64,000 nt of DNA from Prodigiosinella confusarubida (GTDB lineage: Bacteria; Pseudomonadota; Gammaproteobacteria; Enterobacterales; Enterobacteriaceae). Positions 49,911 to 58,143 of this stretch are shown in pieces. Within the stretch, counting starts at the first letter, position 1. The number at the start of each line of letters is the position of its first letter. The stretch spans positions 3,906,001 to 3,970,000 of the forward strand of contig NZ_CP025085.1 in assembly GCF_002847015.1 (NCBI RefSeq), read 5' to 3'. Position numbers and translations under genes: made by a program. Below the pieces are notes generated by a model. That model had not been told where the DNA came from. It was given only the letters and a program-made list of their open reading frames with translations, and did not search any database.

Positions 49911-50831
49911 ATGACTCATTCACATTCCGCGGGGCAAGGCAGCAGCAGACGCCTGCTGGCGGCTTTTATCGTTACAGCTCTATTCATGGTGGCTGAAGCC
50001 ATCGGCGGTTTTCTATCTGGCTCTTTGGCGCTATTGGCCGATGCTGGACACATGCTGACAGATGCCGCAGCACTATTGGTTGCTCTGCTGGCGGTACGCT
50101 TTGCCCAGCGGAATCCCACCGGTCGCCACACTTTCGGCTATCTACGTTTGACCACGCTGGCCGCTTTTGTCAATGCCATCACACTGTTAGCCATTACCTT
50201 GTTTATTTTCTGGGAAGCCATCCAACGTTTCTACCATCCACACCCTATTGCCGGTACATTGATGTTGCTGATTGCTATCAGCGGTTTGCTTGCCAATATA
50301 GTAGCGTTTTGGCTCTTGCATCACGGCAGTGATGAAAAGAATATGAATGTACGGGCGGCCGCCATACATGTACTGGGCGATCTACTCGGCTCTGTCGGGG
50401 CCATTGCCGCGGCACTCATCATCATGTTTACCGGCTGGACACCAATTGACCCTATTTTGTCAATTTTGGTATCTGGATTAGTGTTGCGCAGCGCCTGGTC
50501 GTTAATGAAAGAGAGCATTCATGAATTGCTGGAAGGGACGCCTGACAAAATTGATGTTGATGAGCTAAAAAAGAGACTACAACTGGATATCCCGGAAGTG
50601 CGTAACATTCATCATGTGCACTTGTGGCAAGTTGGCGAAAAACCATTAATGACGCTTCATGCCCAGGTGATCCCACCTTACGATCATGATGCACTGCTGC
50701 TACAGATTCAAAACTACCTGCTTGAGCATTACCAGATAGAACATGTTACGATTCAAATGGAGTATCAGCAGTGTGATGACAACCATTGCCATATCCAGCG
50801 CACAATGGAACATCATCACCACCATCATTAG
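49911..50831 (+). CDS. zitB: cation diffusion facilitator, zinc exporter ZitB
   Basis: The 306-residue CDF transporter expels Zn2+ in exchange for protons. Six helices are present; the metal-site motifs are [10 protein letters not shown] in helix 2 and HVLGDLLGS in helix 5, and a cytoplasmic ferredoxin-like domain follows with [13 protein letters not shown]. The start at 49911 (MTHSHSAG) has AGGA upstream; an in-frame start eight codons earlier is weaker. The protein ends MEHHHHHH, six genuine histidines that could bind zinc. It converges with pnuC, 16 bp away. Confidence 0.94.
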   Translation: MTHSHSAGQGSSRRLLAAFIVTALFMVAEAIGGFLSGSLALLADAGHMLTDAAALLVALLAVRFAQRNPTGRHTFGYLRLTTLAAFVNAITLLAITLFIFWEAIQRFYHPHPIAGTLMLLIAISGLLANIVAFWLLHHGSDEKNMNVRAAAIHVLGDLLGSVGAIAAALIIMFTGWTPIDPILSILVSGLVLRSAWSLMKESIHELLEGTPDKIDVDELKKRLQLDIPEVRNIHHVHLWQVGEKPLMTLHAQVIPPYDHDALLLQIQNYLLEHYQIEHVTIQMEYQQCDDNHCHIQRTMEHHHHHH

Positions 50832-50847
50832 TCACTGTACTTTCTGG

Positions 50848-51573
50848 TCACAAGGTCCGCGCCAACGGTTGGGAGTGATTCTCCCGCGCGCTTTTAATCC
50901 ACAGCCAGGAACCGTTGAGCGCGATCAGCGTCAGAATGGCATATTGCAACGACATGGCATATACCCCTTGATAAGCGAATATCACTACGCTGATAACGTC
51001 AATCACCACCCACAACAACCAGTTTTCAACATATTTACGCGTCATTAGCACCATCGCCACGATGGAAAGAACAGTCATTGTGGAATCCCAGAATGGAAAT
51101 GCATCCGGTTGCAACTGTGGCAATTGCGCATCAATCCCTACCGACTGCATCAAAGAAACGGCGATGGATGATAATACTGCAAAAACCGGATCAATATAGG
51201 CGCTCATCAACCCAATAGCGACGACACATACTGCTCCCCATACCAGTGTTTGCGGTAACGACAACCAACGGATCTTCAGCTCTGCCTCATGACTACTGGT
51301 TTTCCGGCTCCAGGCATACCAGCCGTACAGGTTTGCACCAAAGAAAAAGATTTGCAGCAACAGACTGGCGTAGAGTTGAATCTGAAAAAAAATCAGCGCA
51401 AACAAGGTGACATTAATCAGGCCAAACAGGTAATTAATGGTTTTTTCCAGACTTGCCAGCCAAATACATAACAAACCAAAAATGGTTCCCAACGCTTCTA
51501 CCCAAGAAAGAGCGTAACCATTTGTTCCCAGAGGAATATAAACCAAAATGTTGCTGGTACTGAAAAAATCCAT
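50848..51573 (-). CDS. pnuC: nicotinamide riboside transporter
   Basis: PnuC is a 241-residue inner-membrane facilitator for nicotinamide riboside. Seven helices are predicted, with motifs FFGANLYGWYAWSRK and MTRKYVENWLLWVVIDV typical of the family (WxxWxxxD region). The start at 51573 (MDFFSTSNILV) matches E. coli; the frame runs 23 codons further. It lies downstream of nadA, as in E. coli, but 215 bp apart. Confidence 0.95.
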   Translation of the reverse strand: MDFFSTSNILVYIPLGTNGYALSWVEALGTIFGLLCIWLASLEKTINYLFGLINVTLFALIFFQIQLYASLLLQIFFFGANLYGWYAWSRKTSSHEAELKIRWLSLPQTLVWGAVCVVAIGLMSAYIDPVFAVLSSIAVSLMQSVGIDAQLPQLQPDAFPFWDSTMTVLSIVAMVLMTRKYVENWLLWVVIDVISVVIFAYQGVYAMSLQYAILTLIALNGSWLWIKSARENHSQPLARTL

Positions 51574-51788
51574 ATTTTCTTTACTCCGAATAAAAACGCT
51601 GTTTACCAGTCCCTTGTTGTTACTCAAACCAATTACCAGCAAAACACAACCGTGGCGTTCTGAGATAATGTCACGCCATAATCGGCTTCAGCCTTTTGTT
51701 TTTTCACTGAACAACATGGTGCCGGATGATGGATCTTCCCCACATTTACACAGAAATAAGTCAACGAGTTGCCAGCTATGCTTACTGC

Positions 51789-52832
51789 TTATCCCCTGAG
51801 TTTAGCAGCAAAATCGAGCATCCTGTTCAACGGAAGCAGCGCACGCTCACGCACCAGTGAATCCACATGAGTTTCATGGTTTACGCCACCGTCTTCCAAC
51901 GCAGTGGTAATCGCCTGTAGTCCATTCATCGCCATCCACGGACAGTGCGCGCAACTACGGCACGTCGCGCCCTCGCCAGCAGTTGGTGCCTCCAATAAGG
52001 TTTTATCCGGACATGCTTGTTGCATTTTGTAAAAAATACCCCGATCAGTCGCCACAATAAGCTCTTGATTGGGTAACCGTTTAGCTGCCTGAATAAGTTG
52101 GCTGGTCGACCCCACCGCATCAGCCATATCCACCACGCTTTGCGGTGACTCAGGATGCACCAGAACAGCAGCGTTCGGATAAAGCGCCTTCATGCGTTTT
52201 AGTGACTGATTCTTAAATTCATCATGAACAATACAGGCTCCCTGCCAGCACAATACATCGGCACCCGTTTGCTTCTGTACATAGCGCCCAAGGTGACGAT
52301 CGGGTGCCCAGATGATTTTTTCACCCAGACTATCGAGGTGATCGATCAGCTCCACAGCAATGCTGGATGTTACCACCCAATCAGCGCGAGCCTTTACTTC
52401 TGCCGATGTGTTGGCGTAAACCACCACAGTGCGTTCCGGATGATTATCACAAAAATCACTGAATGCCTGAGCCGGACACCCTAAATCCAGCGAACATTCG
52501 GCATCCAGTGTCGGCATCAATACCGTTTTCTCAGGATTAAGAATTTTGGCAGTTTCACCCATAAACCTTACGCCAGCCACGATCAGCGTTGAGGCCGGAT
52601 GTGTATTACCAAAACGCGCCATTTCCAGCGAGTCGGCGACACAACCTCCGGTTTCTTCCGCTAATGACTGAATTTCCGGATCGGTATAATAATGCGCTAC
52701 CAGCACGGCATTCCGTTGAATCAACAGCGCCTTTATTTGGTCGCGATAATGCACCTTTTCATCAACTGAAAGTGGTTTGGGTTTGACGGGAAAGGGATAA
52801 TCGATTTCCTGGCTATCTAAGAATAGGCTCAT
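51789..52832 (-). CDS. nadA: quinolinate synthase
   Basis: NadA condenses iminoaspartate with dihydroxyacetone phosphate to quinolinate, the second step of de novo NAD synthesis, using a [4Fe-4S] cluster. The 347-residue protein has cluster cysteines in [25 protein letters not shown] and the C-terminal [14 protein letters not shown] NadR box lies 51 bp upstream of the start. Confidence 0.96.
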   Translation of the reverse strand: MSLFLDSQEIDYPFPVKPKPLSVDEKVHYRDQIKALLIQRNAVLVAHYYTDPEIQSLAEETGGCVADSLEMARFGNTHPASTLIVAGVRFMGETAKILNPEKTVLMPTLDAECSLDLGCPAQAFSDFCDNHPERTVVVYANTSAEVKARADWVVTSSIAVELIDHLDSLGEKIIWAPDRHLGRYVQKQTGADVLCWQGACIVHDEFKNQSLKRMKALYPNAAVLVHPESPQSVVDMADAVGSTSQLIQAAKRLPNQELIVATDRGIFYKMQQACPDKTLLEAPTAGEGATCRSCAHCPWMAMNGLQAITTALEDGGVNHETHVDSLVRERALLPLNRMLDFAAKLRG

Positions 52833-52882
52833 GATAAATTCCGCACGGTTACATTAGCCCCTAACATCATCATGGGGCCACT

Positions 52883-52900
52883 TGTTTTTTATCCTAAACA
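52883..52900. promoter_or_regulatory. NadR box upstream of nadA
   Basis: TGTTTT-TTATCC-TAAACA matches the NadR operator TGTTTA-N6-TAAACA with one mismatch. Position fits NadR repression of nadA (and pnuC) when NAD is plentiful. Confidence 0.8.
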
Positions 52901-53058
52901 AATTACCGCAGAAAAGCGATAAAGTCGCTTTATTTTTCCCAGTATGGGTGAAGTTTGTTTACTGGATTAAAACGACAATCGGCAGAAAGGTACTATTGAT
53001 TGATATCATGGGGGAATAGCAAAAGCTGACCCGGAATAAAGGTCAGCGATAACAGTAA

Positions 53059-53775
53059 TTAATCGAATAACTGATGCCAATACAACGACAACGGGATGAT
53101 GAGTATCAGTGCAGGCAGGAAATTTACCACAGCAAACGTCTTTATCTGAGCAATACGCAATCCCACAGCCATCATGATAATGCCACCGCAAGCAGAAAAA
53201 TCCCCCATCGTGATAACTGTCATCACAGGCATAATCAGTTTGGCTGAAAAGAATAACAGCATCTGGACAATGAACTGAGGAATAGCAATAGACATGACTG
53301 CCATACCCAGAGTAGTAGCAAAAATGAGTGCGGTAAAAACATCCAGTACCGATTTAATTATGAGGAGTTGGTAATCTCCCGTCAGACCTTCCGTCAATGC
53401 GCCTACCACGCCTGTACCACTGGCGCAAAACAATACAATTAACGCCGTAAAGTTCTGCGAATAGACGTCCTGAGGTAATCTATGCTCGGGTGGTGGTACA
53501 AACCGACTCAACGTCCGCTCAACAAAAATACCTGCCTTCTGTACACCCAATTCTAAACGTAACAACTCGCCGATACTCACGCCGATGACAATAGACAATG
53601 CCACTGCCGGAAGTTGTTGAACCTTCACAACTAACGTTACTCCCATGGCAATAGAAACCATTGCAAATGCAGGCGGCAAACCATCTCGCATACGTTGGGG
53701 GATAAAACGACGCAATAAAACACCTAAGCCTCCGCCAATTAAAATGGCAGAACCATTAATAAATGGACCAATCAT
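53059..53775 (-). CDS. DUF554 membrane protein, YqgA-like
   Basis: The 238-residue inner-membrane protein has about six to seven helices. It matches the DUF554 family and E. coli YqgA: IGPFINGSAILIGGGLG, LFCASGTGVVGALTEGLTGD and IKTFAVVNFLPALI. Function unknown; a transport role is assumed for the family. It lies between nadA and the TetR gene, a place where E. coli carries tRNA genes, so it may have been acquired or relocated. Codon use by eye resembles the core genes more than the GC-rich cassette to its right. Confidence 0.85.
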   Translation of the reverse strand: MIGPFINGSAILIGGGLGVLLRRFIPQRMRDGLPPAFAMVSIAMGVTLVVKVQQLPAVALSIVIGVSIGELLRLELGVQKAGIFVERTLSRFVPPPEHRLPQDVYSQNFTALIVLFCASGTGVVGALTEGLTGDYQLLIIKSVLDVFTALIFATTLGMAVMSIAIPQFIVQMLLFFSAKLIMPVMTVITMGDFSACGGIIMMAVGLRIAQIKTFAVVNFLPALILIIPLSLYWHQLFD

Positions 53776-53960
53776 TAAACGACCTTACTTGTGGGCTTGT
53801 CTGACTACTACATGAGTATTTCAGATGCAGTAAAATCCCGAGAGATTAAACAGAAGGATGAAACAGTCATTATAACGCAAACAGGCAGCCGGCAAGCCAG
53901 GAAAAAGGGTAATACCTGATACTGATCAGGAATAGCATTTTGTTTTGTCGGTCTATTCGG

Positions 53961-53986
53961 CAATCGACGACTGTCGACGTCGATTG
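53961..53986. other. inverted repeat downstream of the TetR gene
   Basis: Nine-base arms CAATCGACG and CGTCGATTG face each other across eight bases, ~80 bp past the TetR stop. It lacks a T-run. It could be a weak terminator or an attachment-like scar at the left edge of the cassette. Confidence 0.25.
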
Positions 53987-54062
53987 CGTGACAAACAGCG
54001 GCCATATCAGATGATTAGCGGCATGTCCTCCATTCGACACGCTGCCACTGGGCTACCGTAGC

Positions 54063-54686
54063 TCACTTTGCCAGTGGGAGCGTTTCGTGCACCGCAAACG
54101 CTCTGAGATATACATTGGTCGCATCCTCAACCGCTGCACGGCGGATTGCTGTATCGGGGGCCTGGTCTAGCCCCCACAGCTGGCGCTCGACGAGGCCTGC
54201 CTCACAGAGTGCCTTGAAATACAGACCGGCTTGCCGAATGTCAGTACAACGCAGCTCGCCGCGATCCATCAGGAGTTCGATCGTTTCGCAGATGATGATC
54301 AGAGTCTTTCGGGGACCGTTCTCATAGAAGATGCGACTAAGTTGAGGATGTCTCCCGGCTTCTCCCATGATCAGTCGGTTGACCTCAATCACGTCCGAAC
54401 GCGTGACGAGGTTCAGATACGCCATACCGAGGCGATGAAGAATCTCCCTCACCGGCCCATACTGTTTCGCAGCTTCGAGTTCTTCCAGGCCCCCTTTGCC
54501 TGCTTCGTGCACAAACGTCTCGAACAGGGCTTCCTTGCTCGAAAAATAACTATACAGCGTAGCTTTGGAGGCACCAGCCCGCAATGCGATTGCTTCCATC
54601 GTAACAGCACCGAATCCTTGCTCGACGAATAACACTCCAGCAGCCTTAACAAAACTCAGTCGACGATCCTCAGTTTTCCTTCTCAC
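54063..54686 (-). CDS. TetR/AcrR-family transcriptional regulator
   Basis: The 207-residue regulator has an N-terminal helix-turn-helix (FGAVTMEAIALRAGASKATLYSYFSSKEALF, residues ~25-55), then a helical ligand-binding domain with a TetR_C_7/AefR-like pattern (MGEAGRHPQLSRIFYENGP). It is divergent from the exporter-dehydrogenase-oxygenase operon; two similar operator-like boxes lie in the gap, so it most likely represses the operon and itself and is released by the aromatic substrate or product. Ligand unproven. Confidence 0.85.
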   Translation of the reverse strand: MRRKTEDRRLSFVKAAGVLFVEQGFGAVTMEAIALRAGASKATLYSYFSSKEALFETFVHEAGKGGLEELEAAKQYGPVREILHRLGMAYLNLVTRSDVIEVNRLIMGEAGRHPQLSRIFYENGPRKTLIIICETIELLMDRGELRCTDIRQAGLYFKALCEAGLVERQLWGLDQAPDTAIRRAAVEDATNVYLRAFAVHETLPLAK

Positions 54687-54748
54687 TAATGATGACTCCT
54701 TTAGAAACTTTTGCTTACACAGCGGTGATTCTGCTTAACCTTTAATTG

Positions 54749-54763
54749 AACGATATCGTATAG
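54749..54763. promoter_or_regulatory. candidate TetR operator, box 1
   Basis: AACGATATCGTATAG contains the perfect palindrome ACGATATCGT. The same 15-mer with one change recurs at 54800. The 51-bp spacing is close to five helical turns, so both boxes face the same side of the DNA. Box 1 lies just upstream of the -35 of the exporter promoter. Confidence 0.65.
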
Positions 54764-54768
54764 AAAAC

Positions 54769-54796
54769 TTGACTTTTATGAAAGAATAAATAATAA
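54769..54796 (+). promoter_or_regulatory. candidate promoter of the exporter-oxygenase operon
   Basis: TTGACT (54769-54774) and TAATAA (54791-54796) are separated by 16 bp. Transcription would start near 54803, inside box 2, so a repressor bound there would block it. Confidence 0.5.
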
Positions 54797-54799
54797 CTA

Positions 54800-54814
54800 A
54801 ACGATGTCGTATAG
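54800..54814. promoter_or_regulatory. candidate TetR operator, box 2
   Basis: AACGATGTCGTATAG differs from box 1 at a single base. It overlaps the predicted transcription start of the plus-strand operon. Confidence 0.65.
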
Positions 54815-54922
54815 ATATAATTTGCCTATGGCTCACACATGACACAAACCCGGTCCGACGAAAGAGCTTTTCCATTTCACCGATCCTATCGTGAGATCGA
54901 CTGTGCTCGGAAGGTGCCCAAC

Positions 54923-56623
54923 ATGAATGTCCTCCGTTCGGAATTGCCTCCGATTTTCGCACTACGGACAACAACCGCTGCGCTTTTCGCTTTCGCGACC
55001 GCCTGGAACTTCGGCATCCACCATCCTTGGTGGGCAGCCATGACAGTGTGGCTTGTTGCACAGCCGACACGGGGGCTTCTGCTTGAGCGCAGCCTCGCAC
55101 GTCTTATCGGAACGATCGGCGGCGCGTTAGCCGGAGCATTGATCCTGGACCTGTTGGCGGAGAATCGGCTAGATGCGCTTGTCGCTGTCGCTACCTGGCT
55201 GGCGCTGTGTGCCGGGCTAGGTAGTATCTTTCGGCATTTTCGCAATTACGGCTTCGTATTGGCTGGTTACACGACGTCTATTATTGTCCTGTTCGGAATT
55301 GGCGAGGGGGTGTCCGATCCCGACCTCACGCTCGACCGGGTCATCTGTACAATGATCGGTATCATCTGCTCAGCGGTTTTCTCGTTTCGCGCATTGCCCG
55401 GCCGTAGCAAGGAACTGGCATGTCGGAGGACAGACGTAGTGGATCGCTGCCTCGCCTATGTTGAAGAATCCCTCCGCAAGGGCGCTATGAGTAGGTCTTG
55501 CGTTACTCTTTTTTCCGAAATCACAGCGCTCGATCGCTGCGTCGATGAATATGCCGCTGGTTCGCTCCATCGCCAGCGCGAAGCCCGACGCACACGATGC
55601 ATCTCAGGATTGCTTCTAGAATTGATCGCTCTGAGCGCCACGTCGCACGGGGGCAACCTGCCACCGGAGGTCAATGGCCCCACCGAAAAGCGTCTGGCAA
55701 TGCTGATCGCGGCAGCCAACGATTCCGATCAGTCGGCCACGGCGGACACACTCGACGAATTGCGGCAGCACCTGGCGAATGAGAGAACGTCGCCTGAGCC
55801 CTTGCAGCTCGATATCGATCCATCGTCCGTCTGGCGTGCGGCATCACGTCCCGTTGTTGCCTTGGCGATTGCCGCAATCATCTGGTGGGTGTCGGGCTGG
55901 GGGAGTGGTGCCATGATGGTGATGACGGCAGCGCTTTTCACATCGCTGTTCTCCAGCCACGACCAAGGCAATCACATGGTAATCCAAGTGCTGCTCGGCA
56001 CTCTGGCTGGCGCTATCACCGGAGCTCTGGCTCGACTCTTTCTGCTGCCCCATGCTGATGGCCTCGCAACGACATTGCTGTGTATCGCTCCCTTCCTGCT
56101 TGCCGGTGCCTGGTTAATGCAGCGTCCGGCGACGTCGAAGATGGCCATTGACCTTACCATGACCTTCCTGCTGATATCACAACCCTCTTCGCCGCCAGTT
56201 GGGGCTGCTCTCGTGCTCAACGAAGCAGCAGCGATAATTGTTGGCGTGATGATCGCCGTGGCAACGTTCTGGGCCATCCTTCCAGCCACGCCGTCTGTTC
56301 GTAGCATGCTATTAGCGAGGAGGATCGTCCGACTAACCTTGCAGCTTTCGAAAAAACGGAGCACCACGTCAGCCAAGGCCATGCAGCAAAATCTGCGCAG
56401 TGCTGTGGCAAGACTACTCTATTTTACCAAGCCGCAGAGCACGATTTTTCTGGCCGCTCAGGAATGCCTCGCAGCCGCCAGCCAAGTGCTGGCAACGAAG
56501 AGCGAAAATCAAACCCTATCAACCTCATCGCCAAACACACCAACGTACGACTCTGCCGCAAGGCAAGCTGCCGCCACGCTGGCTAACGCACTTATAAAAA
56601 ACCAAAAGGGAGAAACCTCATGA
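54923..56623 (+). CDS. FUSC-family aromatic acid exporter (AaeB-like)
   Basis: The 566-residue membrane protein has two blocks of ~5-6 helices separated by a ~150-residue cytoplasmic domain, the FUSC/AaeB/YccS layout. Conserved stretches are ALRTTTAALFAFATAW, HHPWWAAMTVWLVAQPTRG, RLIGTIGGALAG and the repeat RLFLLP region. E. coli AaeB exports p-hydroxybenzoate and related acids. The ATG at 54923 is preferred because GGAAGG precedes it; the frame is open from 54839. Its stop overlaps the ATG of the aldehyde dehydrogenase gene (ATGA). No AaeA-like adaptor is encoded here. Export of the aromatic acid made by the next two enzymes is inferred. Confidence 0.78.
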   Translation: MNVLRSELPPIFALRTTTAALFAFATAWNFGIHHPWWAAMTVWLVAQPTRGLLLERSLARLIGTIGGALAGALILDLLAENRLDALVAVATWLALCAGLGSIFRHFRNYGFVLAGYTTSIIVLFGIGEGVSDPDLTLDRVICTMIGIICSAVFSFRALPGRSKELACRRTDVVDRCLAYVEESLRKGAMSRSCVTLFSEITALDRCVDEYAAGSLHRQREARRTRCISGLLLELIALSATSHGGNLPPEVNGPTEKRLAMLIAAANDSDQSATADTLDELRQHLANERTSPEPLQLDIDPSSVWRAASRPVVALAIAAIIWWVSGWGSGAMMVMTAALFTSLFSSHDQGNHMVIQVLLGTLAGAITGALARLFLLPHADGLATTLLCIAPFLLAGAWLMQRPATSKMAIDLTMTFLLISQPSSPPVGAALVLNEAAAIIVGVMIAVATFWAILPATPSVRSMLLARRIVRLTLQLSKKRSTTSAKAMQQNLRSAVARLLYFTKPQSTIFLAAQECLAAASQVLATKSENQTLSTSSPNTPTYDSAARQAAATLANALIKNQKGETS

Positions 56624-58095
56624 GTGCTATCAATCAAGCCCAAAATAACTACACAGGCCAATATATCGCAGGGCAATGGCGGCCCGGTCGTGCCGGAACC
56701 ACGCTTCAGGACCATAATCCCTATAACCAGAAACTACTGACCGAGATTGCCTGTGCCTCGCGCGACGATCTCGATGACGCCTACCGCTCCGCTGCCGCAG
56801 TCCAACGCGACTGGGAACGGCTGATGCCAGGCGAACGGGCCGCCGTCATGTACCGTGCCGTCGACGTTCTTGACCGGCGTCATAGTGAGATCGTCGACTG
56901 GCTGATCGCCGAGTCCGGTAGCACCCGAATGAAAGCGGAGATGGAATGGGATGGGGTTCGCGCCTGTACGCTTGCGGCTGCCACCATGCCGGCCCGTATT
57001 GCTGGACGCATTCTGCCGATTGACGTTCCCGGCAAGGAAAGCCGCGTCTACCGCCGTCCTCTTGGCGTCATCGGCGTCATCAGCCCCTGGAACTTCCCTA
57101 TGCATCTATCCAACCGGACGATCGCACCTGCACTCGCTATCGGCAACAGCGTTGTGGTCAAGCCGGCGGATGACACGCCGATCACCGGCGGCCTGCTGCT
57201 CGCGAGCATCTACGAAGAAGCGGGCCTACCTCCCGGCCTGCTGAATGCGGTGGTTGGCGAAGTCAGCGAGATCGGTGATGCCTTTACGCTTCACCCTATC
57301 CCGAAATTCATCTCCTTCACAGGATCCACGCGCGTTGGCCGCCATATCGGCGAACTGGCAATGACGGGTCCGATGTTAAAGCGGGTTGCACTTGAACTCG
57401 GCGGCAATGCGCCCTGCGTGGTGCTGGATGATGCTAATCTCGACCGTGCGGTTAGTGGGGCGATCGTGGGTCGTTTTCTACATCAGGGCCAGATCTGCAT
57501 GAGCAGCAACCGAATTATCATTGAAAATGGTCTTTATGACCGTTTTGTCGACGCCTTCGTAGAGCGGGCACGCAAGCTCAAGGTCGGCGATCCCAATGAA
57601 GCCGATACTGTGATCGGGCCGTTGATCAATGAGAAACAGTTCAAGGCCGCACTGAAGCATATTGAAAAGGCACGCACTATCGGCACTCGCCAGCTTCTCG
57701 GGGAAGAGCCGTCGGGACTGGTGCTACCGCCGCAGGTCTTCGCCGATGTCGCCAACGACTCGGATCTCGCCCAGACCGAATTGTTTAGCCCAATCGCCCC
57801 GCTCATCCGAGCAAGGGACGAAGCTGATGCCCTGCGTATAGCCAACCAGACAGAGTTCGGACTGTCGAGCTCGGTGTTCACCGAGGATACGGCGCGGGGC
57901 CTTCGTTTCGCCCAAGGCATCGAGGCGGGCATGACCCACATCAACGACATTTCTCCCAACGACGATCCCAACACGATGTTCGGTGGAGAGAAGAACAGCG
58001 GCCTCGGCCGCTTCAACAGCGACTGGATCATCCAGGAATTGACGACCGACCACTGGATCAGCGTGCAGCATGAACCGCGCGCCTATCCCTTCTGA
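56620..58095 (+). CDS. NAD(P)-dependent aldehyde dehydrogenase (benzaldehyde/vanillin type)
   Basis: The 491-residue protein belongs to the ALDH superfamily and oxidises an aldehyde to its acid. Catalytic Glu259 lies in LELGGNAP and the nucleophile Cys293 in GQICMSSNR; the cofactor site has ISPWNFPMHLSNRTIAPALA, KPADDTP and FTGSTRVGR. The overall pattern resembles vanillin/benzaldehyde dehydrogenases. It is coupled to the exporter gene by a four-base overlap and is followed after 48 bp by the carotenoid-oxygenase-type gene, which would supply its aldehyde substrate. Genes of the cassette are GC-rich compared with nadA and the tol genes. Confidence 0.88.
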   Translation: MSAINQAQNNYTGQYIAGQWRPGRAGTTLQDHNPYNQKLLTEIACASRDDLDDAYRSAAAVQRDWERLMPGERAAVMYRAVDVLDRRHSEIVDWLIAESGSTRMKAEMEWDGVRACTLAAATMPARIAGRILPIDVPGKESRVYRRPLGVIGVISPWNFPMHLSNRTIAPALAIGNSVVVKPADDTPITGGLLLASIYEEAGLPPGLLNAVVGEVSEIGDAFTLHPIPKFISFTGSTRVGRHIGELAMTGPMLKRVALELGGNAPCVVLDDANLDRAVSGAIVGRFLHQGQICMSSNRIIIENGLYDRFVDAFVERARKLKVGDPNEADTVIGPLINEKQFKAALKHIEKARTIGTRQLLGEEPSGLVLPPQVFADVANDSDLAQTELFSPIAPLIRARDEADALRIANQTEFGLSSSVFTEDTARGLRFAQGIEAGMTHINDISPNDDPNTMFGGEKNSGLGRFNSDWIIQELTTDHWISVQHEPRAYPF

Positions 58096-58143
58096 GTACC
58101 ACCTGGTCAGCAATTCATCGCAAAAAACTGAGGAGCAATGATC

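Noticed and set aside
50804-50831. Hexahistidine tail as cloning-vector contamination
   Set aside because: Mixed histidine codons and direct continuation into the native zitB-pnuC junction show it is chromosomal.
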